A stretch of 64,000 nucleotides of DNA from Prochlorococcus sp. AG-355-G23 (GTDB taxonomy: Bacteria > Cyanobacteriota > Cyanobacteriia > PCC-6307 > Cyanobiaceae). Numbering within the stretch: the first letter of the stretch is position 1; each line of letters starts with the position of its first letter. This document shows positions 1 to 9,074 of this stretch, in pieces. Made by a program: the position numbers and the translations under genes. Under the pieces are notes generated by a model. It made no database searches, was not told where the DNA came from, and worked only from the letters and a program-made list of their open reading frames with translations. Where the stretch lies: the NCBI GenBank assembly GCA_003278765.1, contig QCDK01000005.1, positions 1 through 64,000 of the forward strand, given 5' to 3'.

Positions 1-163
1 ACTGAAGTAATAAAAAAAAGCTAAAAGAAGCAAAAATTATTGTTGGCAAAGAACCAATATTCAAAAACAAAAGCATAAAACTTAAAACTATTAGAATGAT
101 TGGCAACTGAAATGAAGGAGATATTATTACTGGCTCATCTTTTTTTGATTTAGTATTAAACAT
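1..163 (-). CDS. DUF3119-like small membrane protein (3' part cut by window edge)
   Basis: Reading leftward from an ATG at 163, 54 codons are open before the window ends. The protein begins MFNTKSKKDEPVIISPSFQL and is followed by one or two very hydrophobic stretches, so it is probably an inner-membrane protein. It starts 4 nt after the mlaE stop on the same strand, so the two are very likely co-transcribed. Small DUF3119 proteins commonly follow mlaE-type permeases in picocyanobacteria, and I assign the family from that memory and the N-terminal look. The C-terminus is outside the window and the function is unknown. Confidence 0.6.
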   Translation of the reverse strand, partial: MFNTKSKKDEPVIISPSFQLPIILIVLSFMLLFLNIGSLPTIIFASFSFFLLLQ

Positions 164-167
164 AGGA

Positions 168-923
168 TCATCCAAATAAAATTTGCGTTAGTAATACATC
201 CATTAAAGATACAGTAACGAGAGTCATTACAACCGCACCTGTTGTACTTGTTCCAACTTCTTTTGGACCTCCTTTGGTTGTAAGTCCATATCCACAAGCA
301 ATGATTGAAATAAGTAATCCGAACACTACAGATTTTATTAACATTGAAGTTAAGTCTGCACTGGTTAAACTCACATTGCCTGATCTTATAGATGTCCAAA
401 AAACTATTGGAGGAACTTTATAAAAAATTGTGCTCCAAATTTGTCCACTCCATAAAGCTACAGATAAAAACAATAGACACTGTATTGGAGACATTATTAC
501 CATCGATAGTAACCGTGGGACTACCAAATATTGGACTGGTTCGGTCCTTAACATGGTTATTGCCTCAATTTGTTCTGTGACTTTCATAGTACCCAGTTGA
601 GCAGCATAGGCAGTTGCAACCTTTCCAGTCATTAAAGTAGCAGTTAGAAGAGGAGCCATTTCTCTTGCCATGCCTACTGCTAATAAACCTCCAATTTCAC
701 TTGAAACCCCCATACTTGTAAGTTGTGATGCAACTTGAATATTAAAAACTGTACCTGCAGCAATTCCCGTAATTAATACAATTAACAAACTGCCAGGACC
801 TGACTCCATAAGTTGCTCAAAGAGATCATTTTTGGAAATTTTACCCTTAAAGATAAAATTAATTGCTTGCCCGCCAATGACTAGGCTGCTTAGAAGTCTT
901 TTGAAAAAATTAAGGTAATACAT
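168..923 (-). CDS. mlaE: MlaE/YrbE-family ABC transporter permease
   Basis: This 251-aa integral membrane protein has the layout of the MlaE permease family, the membrane subunit of ABC systems that move phospholipid or related lipids between the two membranes. Several hydrophobic segments surround a conserved core with GMAREMAPLLTATLMTGK-type sequence near residues 83-101 and EQIEAITMLRTEP near 117-129, both typical of the family. Length is normal. Neither the MlaF ATPase nor the MlaD substrate-binding partner is visible in this window. It heads a pair with the DUF3119-like gene 4 nt downstream and lies 9 nt after the upstream transporter gene. The family call is firm; the substrate is inferred. 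Confidence 0.9.
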   Translation of the reverse strand: MYYLNFFKRLLSSLVIGGQAINFIFKGKISKNDLFEQLMESGPGSLLIVLITGIAAGTVFNIQVASQLTSMGVSSEIGGLLAVGMAREMAPLLTATLMTGKVATAYAAQLGTMKVTEQIEAITMLRTEPVQYLVVPRLLSMVIMSPIQCLLFLSVALWSGQIWSTIFYKVPPIVFWTSIRSGNVSLTSADLTSMLIKSVVFGLLISIIACGYGLTTKGGPKEVGTSTTGAVVMTLVTVSLMDVLLTQILFG

Positions 924-932
924 ATCTTTATA

Positions 933-2330
933 TTAGTTTGTAATTAATTTTCGATCCCATTTTCTCATGATTAAAAGACCAATGATTACCAATATTGAGG
1001 GTATATAGCCAATACATAATCTTATAGTTAATTGTGCTGAGTAGCATTGTTCAATAATATTTAGGCCATCTTTATCAACAAAGCATGATTGATAACCCGA
1101 TAAATACAATAGAAATCCTAATAATTGAACACTAAACGCAATACCAATCTTCTGAATAAGTACCATCCAAGCAGTATATAATCCTGCTGGTTTCTCTGGG
1201 TCTTCGTCTATTGCATCAGGAAGTAGTGACCAAGGGATAAGAAAAGCGGTTGAAGCTCCAATGCCAATAAGACAGATTATGAAAATTAAAAGAATGAACA
1301 AAAATATGTTGCTGGCATTTAGGAATAAACTATCTCCAACTCCTGAAATTTTTGATAATGAAGGTAAAAATAAAGCTGCTGTACATGAAATAATCCACAT
1401 AATCGCTCCATAGTTTAACGCTGAAATCCTGTTCAATTTATTTGATACTCTGGTCCATATTTGTAAACCCACTAAAGCGCTAATTTGGAAAGGTATCGGG
1501 ATCCACTTCGCAATGTATGTTGGTACGTTCAGTACATCCTCGACATAGATTAACGCTACTGTTTGCATTAATTGTAAGGCGCACCAGAGAAGAATATATA
1601 GCGTAATAACTTTTAGAAATTTTTTATTTCTGAAGATCCTTTTGAATTGAAGTGTTATAGCTTCAACTTTTCCTGAAGGCCTTCTTGCTTTTTTTGCGAA
1701 TGGAGCTAATCCCCAACAAGAAATTAATGTTGCAGCAACTGCAATACATCCGCTTATTTTACCCATTAAAAAATATTCATTATTTGCTGATCCTTCGGAA
1801 CCTAATACAACACCAGCAATTATTAAACCAGTTAGTCCTGCTATTATTGAACCAGTAAATCTAGATGCGTTTAGTCTTGTTCTTATTACTGTTTTTTCAG
1901 AAATTTCAGTAGAAAGAGCTGCAAAAGGAAGATTAATACTTGTATAAGCAGTCATCACGATTATAGAAATTATGGCATAGTAAATGGTCTTGGTTAGCAC
2001 TGAACCAGTGGGTGTCCACCATATCGCAGCTAAAGAGAAACCAAGGGGGACAGATGCTGCTACCATCCAAGGGATTCTAGGTCCCCATCTTGATTTAGTA
2101 CGATCACTTAACCATCCAATTAACGGATCATTTACTGCATCCCATATCTTTATTAACATTAATAATGATCCTGCAATTATTACTGGTAAACCAGCAGAAA
2201 TAAAGAATTTGAAAAGAAAAAAACCAAATTGTGTCGCGACTAAACCTGTGCCTGCATCTCCTAGCCCATAAGAGAACATTAATCTTGTTGTTGATCTAGA
2301 AATATTTTTTTTCGAGTGTGAATTTTCCAA
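933..2330 (-). CDS. MFS transporter of the GPH (sugar:cation symporter) family
   Basis: The 465-aa protein has about twelve hydrophobic segments and the N-terminal family pattern seen in MelB-like glycoside-pentoside-hexuronide:cation symporters: YGLGDAGTGL near residues 21-30, then KIWDAVNDPLIGWLSDRTKSRWG near 61-83, where the Asp in the DAVNDP motif contributes to cation binding in characterised members. It should sit in the inner membrane and import a sugar-like solute with a cation. The substrate cannot be read from sequence. It lies 9 nt upstream of mlaE on the same strand, so it may share a transcript. The ATG start is well placed and length is normal. Confidence 0.82.
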   Translation of the reverse strand: MENSHSKKNISRSTTRLMFSYGLGDAGTGLVATQFGFFLFKFFISAGLPVIIAGSLLMLIKIWDAVNDPLIGWLSDRTKSRWGPRIPWMVAASVPLGFSLAAIWWTPTGSVLTKTIYYAIISIIVMTAYTSINLPFAALSTEISEKTVIRTRLNASRFTGSIIAGLTGLIIAGVVLGSEGSANNEYFLMGKISGCIAVAATLISCWGLAPFAKKARRPSGKVEAITLQFKRIFRNKKFLKVITLYILLWCALQLMQTVALIYVEDVLNVPTYIAKWIPIPFQISALVGLQIWTRVSNKLNRISALNYGAIMWIISCTAALFLPSLSKISGVGDSLFLNASNIFLFILLIFIICLIGIGASTAFLIPWSLLPDAIDEDPEKPAGLYTAWMVLIQKIGIAFSVQLLGFLLYLSGYQSCFVDKDGLNIIEQCYSAQLTIRLCIGYIPSILVIIGLLIMRKWDRKLITN

Positions 2331-2391
2331 TCTTTTTACTTTGTTTATTGTTTGATAATGTATTATTGCAATGGTAATTCTATTACTTAAT

Positions 2392-2462
2392 GCGGGCGTG
2401 GTTTAGTGGTAAAACCTCAGCCTTCCAAGCTGAAGATGCGGGTTCGATTCCCGCCGCCCGCT
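2392..2462 (+). tRNA. tRNA-Gly (anticodon TCC)
   Basis: The cloverleaf is complete: acceptor strands GCGGGCG (2392-2398) and CGCCCGC (2455-2461), anticodon stem TCAGC/GCTGA closing loop CTTCCAA (anticodon TCC), and T arm GCGGG-TTCGATT-CCCGC. The discriminator is T and CCA is not encoded. Its 3' end abuts the stop codon of the convergent debranching-enzyme gene. Confidence 0.97.
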
Positions 2463-2463
2463 T

Positions 2464-4497
2464 TTAGAATAAATTATTTTTTGCCCCAAATACTTCTTCT
2501 GAAATGATTAGTAAAGAGCTTCTACTCTTTATTGAAACGGATTTTTCATTAATAGTTAAGGGTTCAAAAATCTCAGACATGCTAGTGTCGATAACTTTTA
2601 ACCAATTATATTTACATTTCGGCAAGGGGAAATCGATACTTTTTGAATATGCATTTAAACCTATCCAAACTAGAGGACTAGTATTGTCTTTGTTAATGCT
2701 AAAGGCAACTGTGTGAGACCAACTACTCCAATCGGGGCTATCTAACTTTGTTCCATGCCAATGATATGTTGGAATATTTTCATTGGTTTGATTATTAGGG
2801 AAGAATGATGGATTGAAAATGTTTATTAGTTTTTTTCGGATTTTTATAACGTATTTAAAATATTCTAATAATTCCAAATCTTGTTGACCATGTTCCCAAT
2901 TCATCCAGCCCAATAAATTATTTTGGCACCAAGAATTGTTGTTCCCGCCTTGTGATCTGCCTATTTCATCACCCATAAGTATCATTGGAACACCTTTAGA
3001 GATAAGTAAACTAAGAACAAGATTTTTTTGTTGTCTTTTTCTTAAATCATTGATTAATAAGTTTGTAGTTGGCCCCTCAGTACCATGATTCCAAGAATTG
3101 TTATGGTTATCTCCATCTCTATTTTGTTCTCTATTGGCAAAATTATGTTTTCTATTGAAAGTTACTAAGTCTTTTAGAGTGAATCCATCATGTGAAGTAA
3201 TAAAATTTATCGACTTTGGAAAAATATTATCTTCTTTATAAATAGATGGCGTTCCTTTTATTTTATCGCTCATATTCCAAGCTGTATCTCTATCCCCCTT
3301 CCAGAATCTCCTCAAGTCATCTCTAAAATGACCATTCCAAGTGAAGGTATTTTTAGATGGGAAATCACCTAATTTATATAAACCGCCACAATCCCATGGC
3401 TCACTTATGAACTTGATATCGATAAGTTCTGGTTCACATTCTATATCTTCAAAAATTGGAGGATTATCAAGCGGTGAAAGATTTTCTCCTCTTGATAGGG
3501 CAATTCCTAAATCAAATCTAAAACCATCAACTCCTAATTCACTCGCCCAACATTTTAAAGATTCAATTATTAGTTTTCTAACTAATCCTCTGTTTGCTGC
3601 AATAGTATTACCACATCCGGAGACGTCCTGATAATTTTTATCTTTTCCAATAAAGTAATAAAGATTTTCATCTATACCTTTCCAAGATATTGCTGGCCCT
3701 CTTGAATCACCTTCGCAAGTGTGATTGTATACAACATCTAATATGACTTCAATGTCTGCTTTATGACATTCCTCTACAAATCTTCTAAATTCCTCTCTAT
3801 TCTTTTCGGCGGATTCATTCGAAAGATATTCAAAATGCGGAGTAAACCAATTAATTGGACTATATCCCCAAAAATTTTTTAGACCATTTGGGGCATCAGT
3901 AGGATCAAAACAAAAAATTGGAAGTAATTCAATTGTTGTAATACCCAGTTCTTTGAGATAAGGAATTTTTTTTAAAAATTTCTTAAAACAACTTTCATCT
4001 TTATCAGTTGATTCAGTGAAAGCTTTGATATGGAGTTCATAAATAATTGTTTCTTCCCAAGAATGTTTCGGTCTTGGATAATCCTTAAAATTAAATAATT
4101 TTCTATCGCAAACAACACTTTTGAGACAAGAATTAGTATTTTCTTGATTTTTTAATGCATTTTCTCTTTTATAACTTCTCCATCCGGTAATACCCCTTGA
4201 ACATGGATCAAGTAATACTTTTTTTTCATAGTTATTATTAATCTCATTATTTTTTTGTTTCACTCTAAAAGCATATATACAACCTTCATCTAAATCTTTT
4301 ATTTCCGCATGCCAGTATGGACCTGTATTATGAGTCTGATCTAATTTGAATGTGCTTTTTGGGGAAATAGAGTCCTCTTTCTCAAACAATAAGATCTCTA
4401 CATATTCTGCATTTGTGGCTACTAAGGAAAAATTAATCCCTTGCGAAGTTAGAGAACTCCCTAAAGGAAATGGTTTGCCTTTATTGAGATGAATCAC
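2464..4497 (-). CDS. glgX: glycogen debranching enzyme / isoamylase (GH13, GlgX type)
   Basis: A 677-aa GH13 enzyme that hydrolyses alpha-1,6 branch points of glycogen in the cytoplasm. An N-terminal carbohydrate-binding fold (about 1-140) precedes the TIM barrel. Catalytic blocks are all visible: DVVYNHT (254-260), GFRFDLG (325-331, nucleophile Asp329), FISEPWD (363-369, acid/base Glu366) and TSHDGFT (434-440). The GYSPINWFTP segment near 211 and overall length match the GlgX/isoamylase subfamily. It is isolated from other glycogen genes here. ATG start at 4497 gives an N-terminus (MIHLNKGKPFPLGSS) typical of the family. Confidence 0.93.
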   Translation of the reverse strand: MIHLNKGKPFPLGSSLTSQGINFSLVATNAEYVEILLFEKEDSISPKSTFKLDQTHNTGPYWHAEIKDLDEGCIYAFRVKQKNNEINNNYEKKVLLDPCSRGITGWRSYKRENALKNQENTNSCLKSVVCDRKLFNFKDYPRPKHSWEETIIYELHIKAFTESTDKDESCFKKFLKKIPYLKELGITTIELLPIFCFDPTDAPNGLKNFWGYSPINWFTPHFEYLSNESAEKNREEFRRFVEECHKADIEVILDVVYNHTCEGDSRGPAISWKGIDENLYYFIGKDKNYQDVSGCGNTIAANRGLVRKLIIESLKCWASELGVDGFRFDLGIALSRGENLSPLDNPPIFEDIECEPELIDIKFISEPWDCGGLYKLGDFPSKNTFTWNGHFRDDLRRFWKGDRDTAWNMSDKIKGTPSIYKEDNIFPKSINFITSHDGFTLKDLVTFNRKHNFANREQNRDGDNHNNSWNHGTEGPTTNLLINDLRKRQQKNLVLSLLISKGVPMILMGDEIGRSQGGNNNSWCQNNLLGWMNWEHGQQDLELLEYFKYVIKIRKKLINIFNPSFFPNNQTNENIPTYHWHGTKLDSPDWSSWSHTVAFSINKDNTSPLVWIGLNAYSKSIDFPLPKCKYNWLKVIDTSMSEIFEPLTINEKSVSIKSRSSLLIISEEVFGAKNNLF

Positions 4498-5122
4498 TTT
4501 TCCCTTATCATTGTTTAGTTAAATATTGAGATAATTTATTTAAATTACTGATATTTGAATAATAGATGCAAAATTTAAAAAAAAACTCAAATTTAAGGCT
4601 TCACTAATCAACTTTATTAGATCTTGGAGAGTATTAATTTTCTAATTAATTACAATTTCTTCATCCATCTGCTTAGTGCATAAAACGATTTGCAGAGAAA
4701 GTTTAATAATGAGAAAACTAGATTTTTCTTGATTTCAAAATACAAATTGTGTTTTTTCATGTGATGAGAAGGAAATATATCTGAAAATTAATAAAACATA
4801 ATAAATAGCTCAAATTCTTGAATTCACCCCCCCTTTGACATTTACCCCCTTTGCTAAATGTAGTTAGATTTTTAATGCTAAATCTAGTGCCACCAATGCT
4901 TTTTGCTGTTCTCTAAATGAAGAGGCTATTTTTTATAAATGGAAAAGCGCGGTTATAAGAAATAAATATTGTTGCTAAAAATGTCCCTAAAATTTGTATA
5001 AAGCTTTGCGCCGCCGGCATTTTCGGTTGCCGTATTTGTATTTGCTCCATATGATGTGAAAGTTCGAGGTTTAAACTCGATTTAAATCTTTTTTTTAACC
5101 CCTAGCTTTAATTTAAATTTCA
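4498..5122. other. 625-bp non-coding stretch upstream of the HU gene
   Basis: I see no convincing ORF on either strand. It holds an inverted repeat ACATTTA/TAAATGT (4838-4844, 4855-4861) beside an unusual run of C residues, a locally GC-rich block at about 5008-5032 with a small CGGCA/TGCCG hairpin, and a perfect TCGAG/CTCGA hairpin (5064-5068, 5076-5080) followed by a T-rich tract to 5098. In such a compact genome this is a long gap. It could hold the hupB leader and promoter, a small RNA, or both. I did not find the conserved cyanobacterial Yfr1 core motif. Confidence 0.5.
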
Positions 5123-5398
5123 ATGAACAAAGCTGATTTAGTAAATCTTGTTGCAGCTCGTACAGAGCTCACAAAAACGGATGTTTCTTTAGTTGTTGAT
5201 GCAGCTATTGAAACTATTGTTGATTCAGTAGTGGAAGGCAAAAAAGTCTCTTTACTAGGATTTGGTTCTTTTGAACCAAGAGATCGTTCTGCAAGACAGG
5301 GTTTAAACCCTAAGACAGGCGAAAAAATAGCAATACCCGCTAAAAGAGTTCCAACATTCTCTGCAGGTAAACTTTTTAAGGATAGAGTTCAAGGGTAA
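5123..5398 (+). CDS. hupB: DNA-binding protein HU
   Basis: This 91-aa protein is a standard HU/IHF-family nucleoid protein that binds and bends DNA as a dimer. The N-terminal helices (MNKADLVNLVAARTELTK) lead to the dimer core, then the conserved signature GFGSFEPRDRSARQGLNPKTGEKI at about 46-69 forms the start of the DNA-gripping arms, ending in IPAKRVPTFSAGKLFKDRV. Length is normal. It is monocistronic, with a long non-coding leader region upstream and an intrinsic terminator about 32 nt after the stop. Confidence 0.97.
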   Translation: MNKADLVNLVAARTELTKTDVSLVVDAAIETIVDSVVEGKKVSLLGFGSFEPRDRSARQGLNPKTGEKIAIPAKRVPTFSAGKLFKDRVQG

Positions 5399-5429
5399 TT
5401 TTTTTAATCTATTTCTTCCTTTAATAATA

Positions 5430-5458
5430 AGGTGCTCTTTTAGGGCATCTTTTTTTTT
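5430..5458 (+). terminator. intrinsic terminator after hupB
   Basis: AGGTGCTC and GGGCATCT form an 8-bp stem with two G-U pairs around a short TTTTA loop, followed directly by eight Ts. It lies about 30 nt after the hupB stop. Confidence 0.8.
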
Positions 5459-5536
5459 AGATCGCAAAAAGATGCAATTACCTCAATGCCCAATACGCTT
5501 AACGATGTATCCAAAATTTTGAAATCTTAAGAAGTA

Positions 5537-5848
5537 ATGAAATGTTTAACTATTTTATTCCTTAAATTTTTGTTGTTATCTAATTTGGTTATGGCTGAAA
5601 CAATACCAACAAAGTCTAAGATTTTAAGACAATCTAGTTATTGTTTTAAAGATTCTCGAAACCAAATATGTAAAGAATTAGTTTCGGAAATAGAAAAACT
5701 TCAATTAGTAGTATTCGACCAAAATAGATTCAAATGTCAATCAAGTTTATTGGGGCTGCAAACTGAAATTATCGAAGCTTATTTTTTTAATAATTTCTCA
5801 AATGAGAGCATTTCATTAATGATCCCATATGTGATTAAAAATTGTTAA
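5537..5848 (+). CDS. small secreted protein of unknown function
   Basis: The 103-aa product starts with a clear signal peptide: Lys3, a hydrophobic core of about 15 residues, and an Ala-Glu junction near residues 20-21 (VMAETIP), so it should be exported. The mature part has four Cys (CFKD, QICKE, FKCQS and the C-terminal NC), an even number compatible with disulfides. I do not recognise the family. It opens a run of three tiny same-strand genes of envelope type (5537-6461). The ATG follows a purine-rich AAGAAGTA stretch. Confidence 0.6.
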   Translation: MKCLTILFLKFLLLSNLVMAETIPTKSKILRQSSYCFKDSRNQICKELVSEIEKLQLVVFDQNRFKCQSSLLGLQTEIIEAYFFNNFSNESISLMIPYVIKNC

Positions 5849-5902
5849 TTATAAAAATAATTTATTTTTTTTGAATATTATAAATTTGTTATTTAATTTG
5901 CA

Positions 5903-6145
5903 ATGGGAAAAGGTTTTTCTAATAATGAAGTTAATAATAATACTCAAAATACTCAAATAAAAGAAAAAAAAGGCTTAGCTGGTTTTCTTAAAGGCAAGAA
6001 ATTTACTTACACTTTGCCAGGCAAAAAACAAATAAATATTTTTGGCTCAATAGTAATAGGTTTAAATATCATTTTAGTATTGCTGGTCATCCTGTATTTA
6101 AAGAATCAAGAATTCCATGACTTTGTATTTAATGTTGGACGTTAG
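5903..6145 (+). CDS. small single-span membrane protein, unknown function
   Basis: An 80-aa protein with a polar, Asn- and Lys-rich N-terminal half and one strong hydrophobic segment (about residues 50-69, GSIVIGLNIILVLLVILYL), ending in a short polar tail. It is probably anchored in the inner or thylakoid membrane with the basic N-terminal part in the cytoplasm. I do not recognise a domain. Composition and codon use match the surrounding core genes, which supports it as a real small gene. Confidence 0.55.
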   Translation: MGKGFSNNEVNNNTQNTQIKEKKGLAGFLKGKKFTYTLPGKKQINIFGSIVIGLNIILVLLVILYLKNQEFHDFVFNVGR

Positions 6146-6203
6146 CTATATTTTTAGATCGAAAGATTTTATTAGATGATATATTTAAATTTTAGAATAT
6201 CCT

Positions 6204-6461
6204 ATGAAGGTAGTTAATTTAGTTTCTCAAGTATTTTTTTTGTTGATAACTAGTCTATTTCTGATTTTTTTTCTAACAGGTTATGACTCCGCTTTTGAGG
6301 CAGACCAAAATTGTCATTCATATCTTTCAAATTACGATAACCCTTCTGGAAATTATGGTTGTGACCATGATACTGAGACGCATCAGTGGATACTTTACGA
6401 GTCCAATGAAAGTAAAGAACCAGCAAAAATTATTAAGAAATTTAGGTACAAGTTTTTATAA
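6204..6461 (+). CDS. small membrane-anchored or secreted protein, unknown function
   Basis: An 85-aa product whose first about 27 residues are an uncleaved-looking hydrophobic anchor (VFFLLITSLFLIFFLTGY). A short exposed part follows with two Cys (NCHSY, YGCDHD), His and many acidic residues, and then a basic tail. I know no family for it. It follows the previous small gene by 58 nt and converges with the minus-strand gene at 6456, sharing 6 nt at the stop codons. Confidence 0.5.
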   Translation: MKVVNLVSQVFFLLITSLFLIFFLTGYDSAFEADQNCHSYLSNYDNPSGNYGCDHDTETHQWILYESNESKEPAKIIKKFRYKFL

Positions 6462-6668
6462 ATCAATTTTCTTATAAAAAAATTTTGCAGTTATTATAGA
6501 AATAACAGCTGTAATTGTGAAAGTAAGATATTGATATATGCTTCCTTCTAGGTAGATTTTATTTTTATAAAGAGGGAAATCGACTAAAGATCCAATAGTC
6601 CCCCAAATAATAACCCAAACAGATATGTATAAGAATACTTTTATAGGATTAGATTTTTTTGCTTCCAT
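6456..6668 (-). CDS. small two-span membrane protein, unknown function
   Basis: The 70-aa protein has two hydrophobic stretches (about 9-28 and 45-62) separated by a polar loop, and it ends in KKIDL. It lies 2 nt after the hli gene on the same strand and is very probably co-transcribed with it. This hints at a thylakoid or stress context, but nothing in the sequence states a function. Confidence 0.55.
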   Translation of the reverse strand: MEAKKSNPIKVFLYISVWVIIWGTIGSLVDFPLYKNKIYLEGSIYQYLTFTITAVISIITAKFFYKKIDL

Positions 6669-6670
6669 TT

Positions 6671-6916
6671 TTAATTAATACCAAAAATTGAAGAAGTGAC
6701 AGGTCTGCCGCTAAAAACTAACTCGGTTAATATGAGCATTAAGAATCCGATCATTGCTGCTCTACCATTTACAAGTTCAGCACTGCTATTAAATCCAAAA
6801 ACATTCTTTACTTCATCCCCCTGATTGTCTACCCATTTTGAGTATTCATTATCAGTTGATGATGTATCAGTAAAATCATCATTTTGATTTTCAAATTGAG
6901 AGCCGTTTTCTTGCAT
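6671..6916 (-). CDS. hli: high-light-inducible chlorophyll-binding protein (HLIP/Scp)
   Basis: An 81-aa one-helix relative of the light-harvesting Cab proteins. After an acidic N-terminal extension of about 45 residues comes the family signature AELVNGRAAMIGFLMLI (about 46-62), in which Glu, Asn, Arg and the small residues ligate chlorophyll and drive helix pairing. HLIPs sit in the thylakoid membrane, bind chlorophyll and carotenoid, and protect photosystem II assembly and photosystems under high light. Multiple hli copies are typical of high-light Prochlorococcus. It shares a transcript with the 70-aa membrane protein downstream. Confidence 0.93.
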   Translation of the reverse strand: MQENGSQFENQNDDFTDTSSTDNEYSKWVDNQGDEVKNVFGFNSSAELVNGRAAMIGFLMLILTELVFSGRPVTSSIFGIN

Positions 6917-6958
6917 AGAATTTTTATATTTTATTCTAGTAATTTTAAAACTATTTTA

Positions 6959-7987
6959 TTAAAAAATTAAAGTTGAAATTATAAAAAAAATTAAGACAAA
7001 AATTATTATCCATAACAATTGTAATCTCAAAATTAACTGACAAATTAATTTAATTTTCTTTCCAGTGCAATTATCTCCATTCGCATTAATCATTGGCTTT
7101 TTAATAATCTCATTTTTATATTTACTTTTTCCACCTAATGTTATTCCAGAAACATAAGCAAATATAGCTTCTGAAATCCCAGCATTAGGCGAATCATATT
7201 TTTTACCATCAAGATAGCTTTTTTTTATGATTGATCCATATTGATTAATTTTTGTACTAACTAAAGGTAATGTAATTAAAACCAATCTTGAAGGAACAAA
7301 CGTAAAAATATCTTCAATTTTTGCACTGAAAAAACCTAAATATTTAAAATAATCATATTTGTAACCTATCATTGAATCTAAAGTACTTATGGCTTTATAA
7401 GAAAAACCAAGTGATAAAGGCCCAGGCAGAAAAATTGAAAATTTCATAAAAAAAATTCCAATAAAAATCCAAAATAATGGCCCAAATATTCCATCAACAG
7501 AATTTTCGGTAAGACTCTCTGTACTTGATCTCAAAAGATGTTCTAAAGAAGATGAACTTACATCCCTACTTACTATCCTTTGTACCTTCTCTTTGATTAT
7601 TCTCTTATTTTGGTCATCAATTTCTTCGCGTTCTATTAGCTCTGCAATCTCTTTCACACTTGCAATAAGTCCCTTAGTCGCAATACAACTTGAAAGTCCA
7701 AAAAAAATTAGCAATCCACCAAAAAAATTATTTCTTGATTGCACATAACTGAGTTCTATCAATTTTCCTAAACCAAAACTCATTCCAATGGTAGATATAG
7801 CTACTATTAAACCTCCCCAAAACAATATATTTTTATTTTCTCCAAAATTATTTATTAGGTAATCAGATATTTTTTTTATGTAAAAGCCAATTACTTGAAC
7901 AGGGTGGATTAAGAATCTTGGATCTCCGATCAATAAATCAAAACCAATAGATCCAAGGAATATTAAGAATATATTTATTTCAGCCAA
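6959..7987 (-). CDS. cobD: adenosylcobinamide-phosphate synthase CobD/CbiB
   Basis: A 342-aa inner-membrane enzyme that amidates adenosylcobyric acid with the aminopropanol moiety in cobalamin (in picocyanobacteria, pseudocobalamin) synthesis. The N-terminal [19 protein letters not shown], the [34 protein letters not shown] region (about 140-175) and the [13 protein letters not shown] block near 268 are diagnostic of CbiB. Several hydrophobic spans are present. Its start lies inside the last 13 nt of ilvC, so the two are translationally linked although their pathways are unrelated. It complements cobL elsewhere in the window. Confidence 0.93.
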   Translation of the reverse strand: MAEINIFLIFLGSIGFDLLIGDPRFLIHPVQVIGFYIKKISDYLINNFGENKNILFWGGLIVAISTIGMSFGLGKLIELSYVQSRNNFFGGLLIFFGLSSCIATKGLIASVKEIAELIEREEIDDQNKRIIKEKVQRIVSRDVSSSSLEHLLRSSTESLTENSVDGIFGPLFWIFIGIFFMKFSIFLPGPLSLGFSYKAISTLDSMIGYKYDYFKYLGFFSAKIEDIFTFVPSRLVLITLPLVSTKINQYGSIIKKSYLDGKKYDSPNAGISEAIFAYVSGITLGGKSKYKNEIIKKPMINANGDNCTGKKIKLICQLILRLQLLWIIIFVLIFFIISTLIF

Positions 7988-8964
7988 CTGAACATCGAAC
8001 GCAAACCTTTCCCTACCTTCTCAATTTCATGTTTTGAGTTCTCTTGTCTTAATTTTGTCATTAAGGGTTTGTTTTTATCGCATTCTTCCACAAAATTCTT
8101 AGCGAAAGTTCCATCTTGAATATCTTTTAGAATTTTCTGCATTTCTTTCTTTGTATCACTATTGATAAGTCTTTTACCACTTACATAATCTCCATATTCT
8201 GCAGTATTTGAAATGGAATCTCTCATTTGAGATAAGCCTCCCTTCACCATTAAATCAACAATTAGTTTAACTTCATGTAAGCATTCGAAGTAAGCAAGTT
8301 CGGGCTGATAGCCTGCCTCTACAAGAGTTTCGAATCCTGATTTGACGAGTTCTGATAATCCTCCGCACAAAACCGCTTGTTCGCCAAATAAATCAGTTTC
8401 TGTTTCTTCTTTAAAGTTTGTTTCGAGAATTCCAGCTCTCGTTCCGCCAATCCCTTTGGCGTAAGCCATTGCCAATGATCTTGCATTTCCTGAAGAATCC
8501 TGGTCAACTGCAAAGAGTGCTGGAACTCCTTGACCATTCTGATATTCCCAACGTACTGTGTGTCCAGGTCCTTTTGGGGCAATCATTACAACATCCACAA
8601 AACTAGGAGGTTTGATAAGTCCGAATCTTATATTGAAGCCATGAGCAAAACTTAAAATCTTTCCTTCTTTTAAGTTTGGTTCTATTTCTTTGAGGTAAAC
8701 ATCTTTTTGAAACTCATCTGGGAGGAGAATCATAATCCAGTCTGCTTTTTCGCAAGCATCAGAAACGCTAAATACTTGTAGACCATCGTTAATAGCTTTG
8801 CTTCCAGACTTGCTTCCTTTATATAATCCAACAATTACATCAATACCGCTATCTTTAAGGTTTAGGGCATGTGCATGGCCCTGTGAACCATATCCAATAA
8901 TCGCTATTGTTTTATTATTTAAAAGACTTAGATCTGCATCAGTGTCGTAAAAGAGTTGGGTCAT
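7975..8964 (-). CDS. ilvC: ketol-acid reductoisomerase
   Basis: The 329-aa class I enzyme converts acetolactate or acetohydroxybutyrate to dihydroxyacids with NADPH and Mg2+ in valine, leucine and isoleucine synthesis. The Rossmann motif [17 protein letters not shown] (about 25-41), the catalytic His in [17 protein letters not shown], and the metal-binding knotted domain with [17 protein letters not shown] (about 188-204, the acidic ligands) and [12 protein letters not shown] are all intact. Length is normal for the short form. The 3' end overlaps cobD by 13 nt. Confidence 0.97.
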   Translation of the reverse strand: MTQLFYDTDADLSLLNNKTIAIIGYGSQGHAHALNLKDSGIDVIVGLYKGSKSGSKAINDGLQVFSVSDACEKADWIMILLPDEFQKDVYLKEIEPNLKEGKILSFAHGFNIRFGLIKPPSFVDVVMIAPKGPGHTVRWEYQNGQGVPALFAVDQDSSGNARSLAMAYAKGIGGTRAGILETNFKEETETDLFGEQAVLCGGLSELVKSGFETLVEAGYQPELAYFECLHEVKLIVDLMVKGGLSQMRDSISNTAEYGDYVSGKRLINSDTKKEMQKILKDIQDGTFAKNFVEECDKNKPLMTKLRQENSKHEIEKVGKGLRSMFSWLK

Positions 8965-9074
8965 TAGTTGTAGCTTCTTAGCATTTGATCATTAATATTT
9001 TAGGCATTAAAGGTGTAAATAAACCAATAAATTATTAATTTAAAAATTAAATTTAAAATATTTATTTAGAAAAT

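Noticed and set aside
127-580. Short ORFs antisense or out of frame within mlaE
   Set aside because: They have no protein-like features and overlap a well-supported gene.
4835-4863. TTGACA at 4835 as a -35 box for hupB or a small RNA
   Set aside because: No acceptable -10 hexamer lies 16-19 nt downstream.
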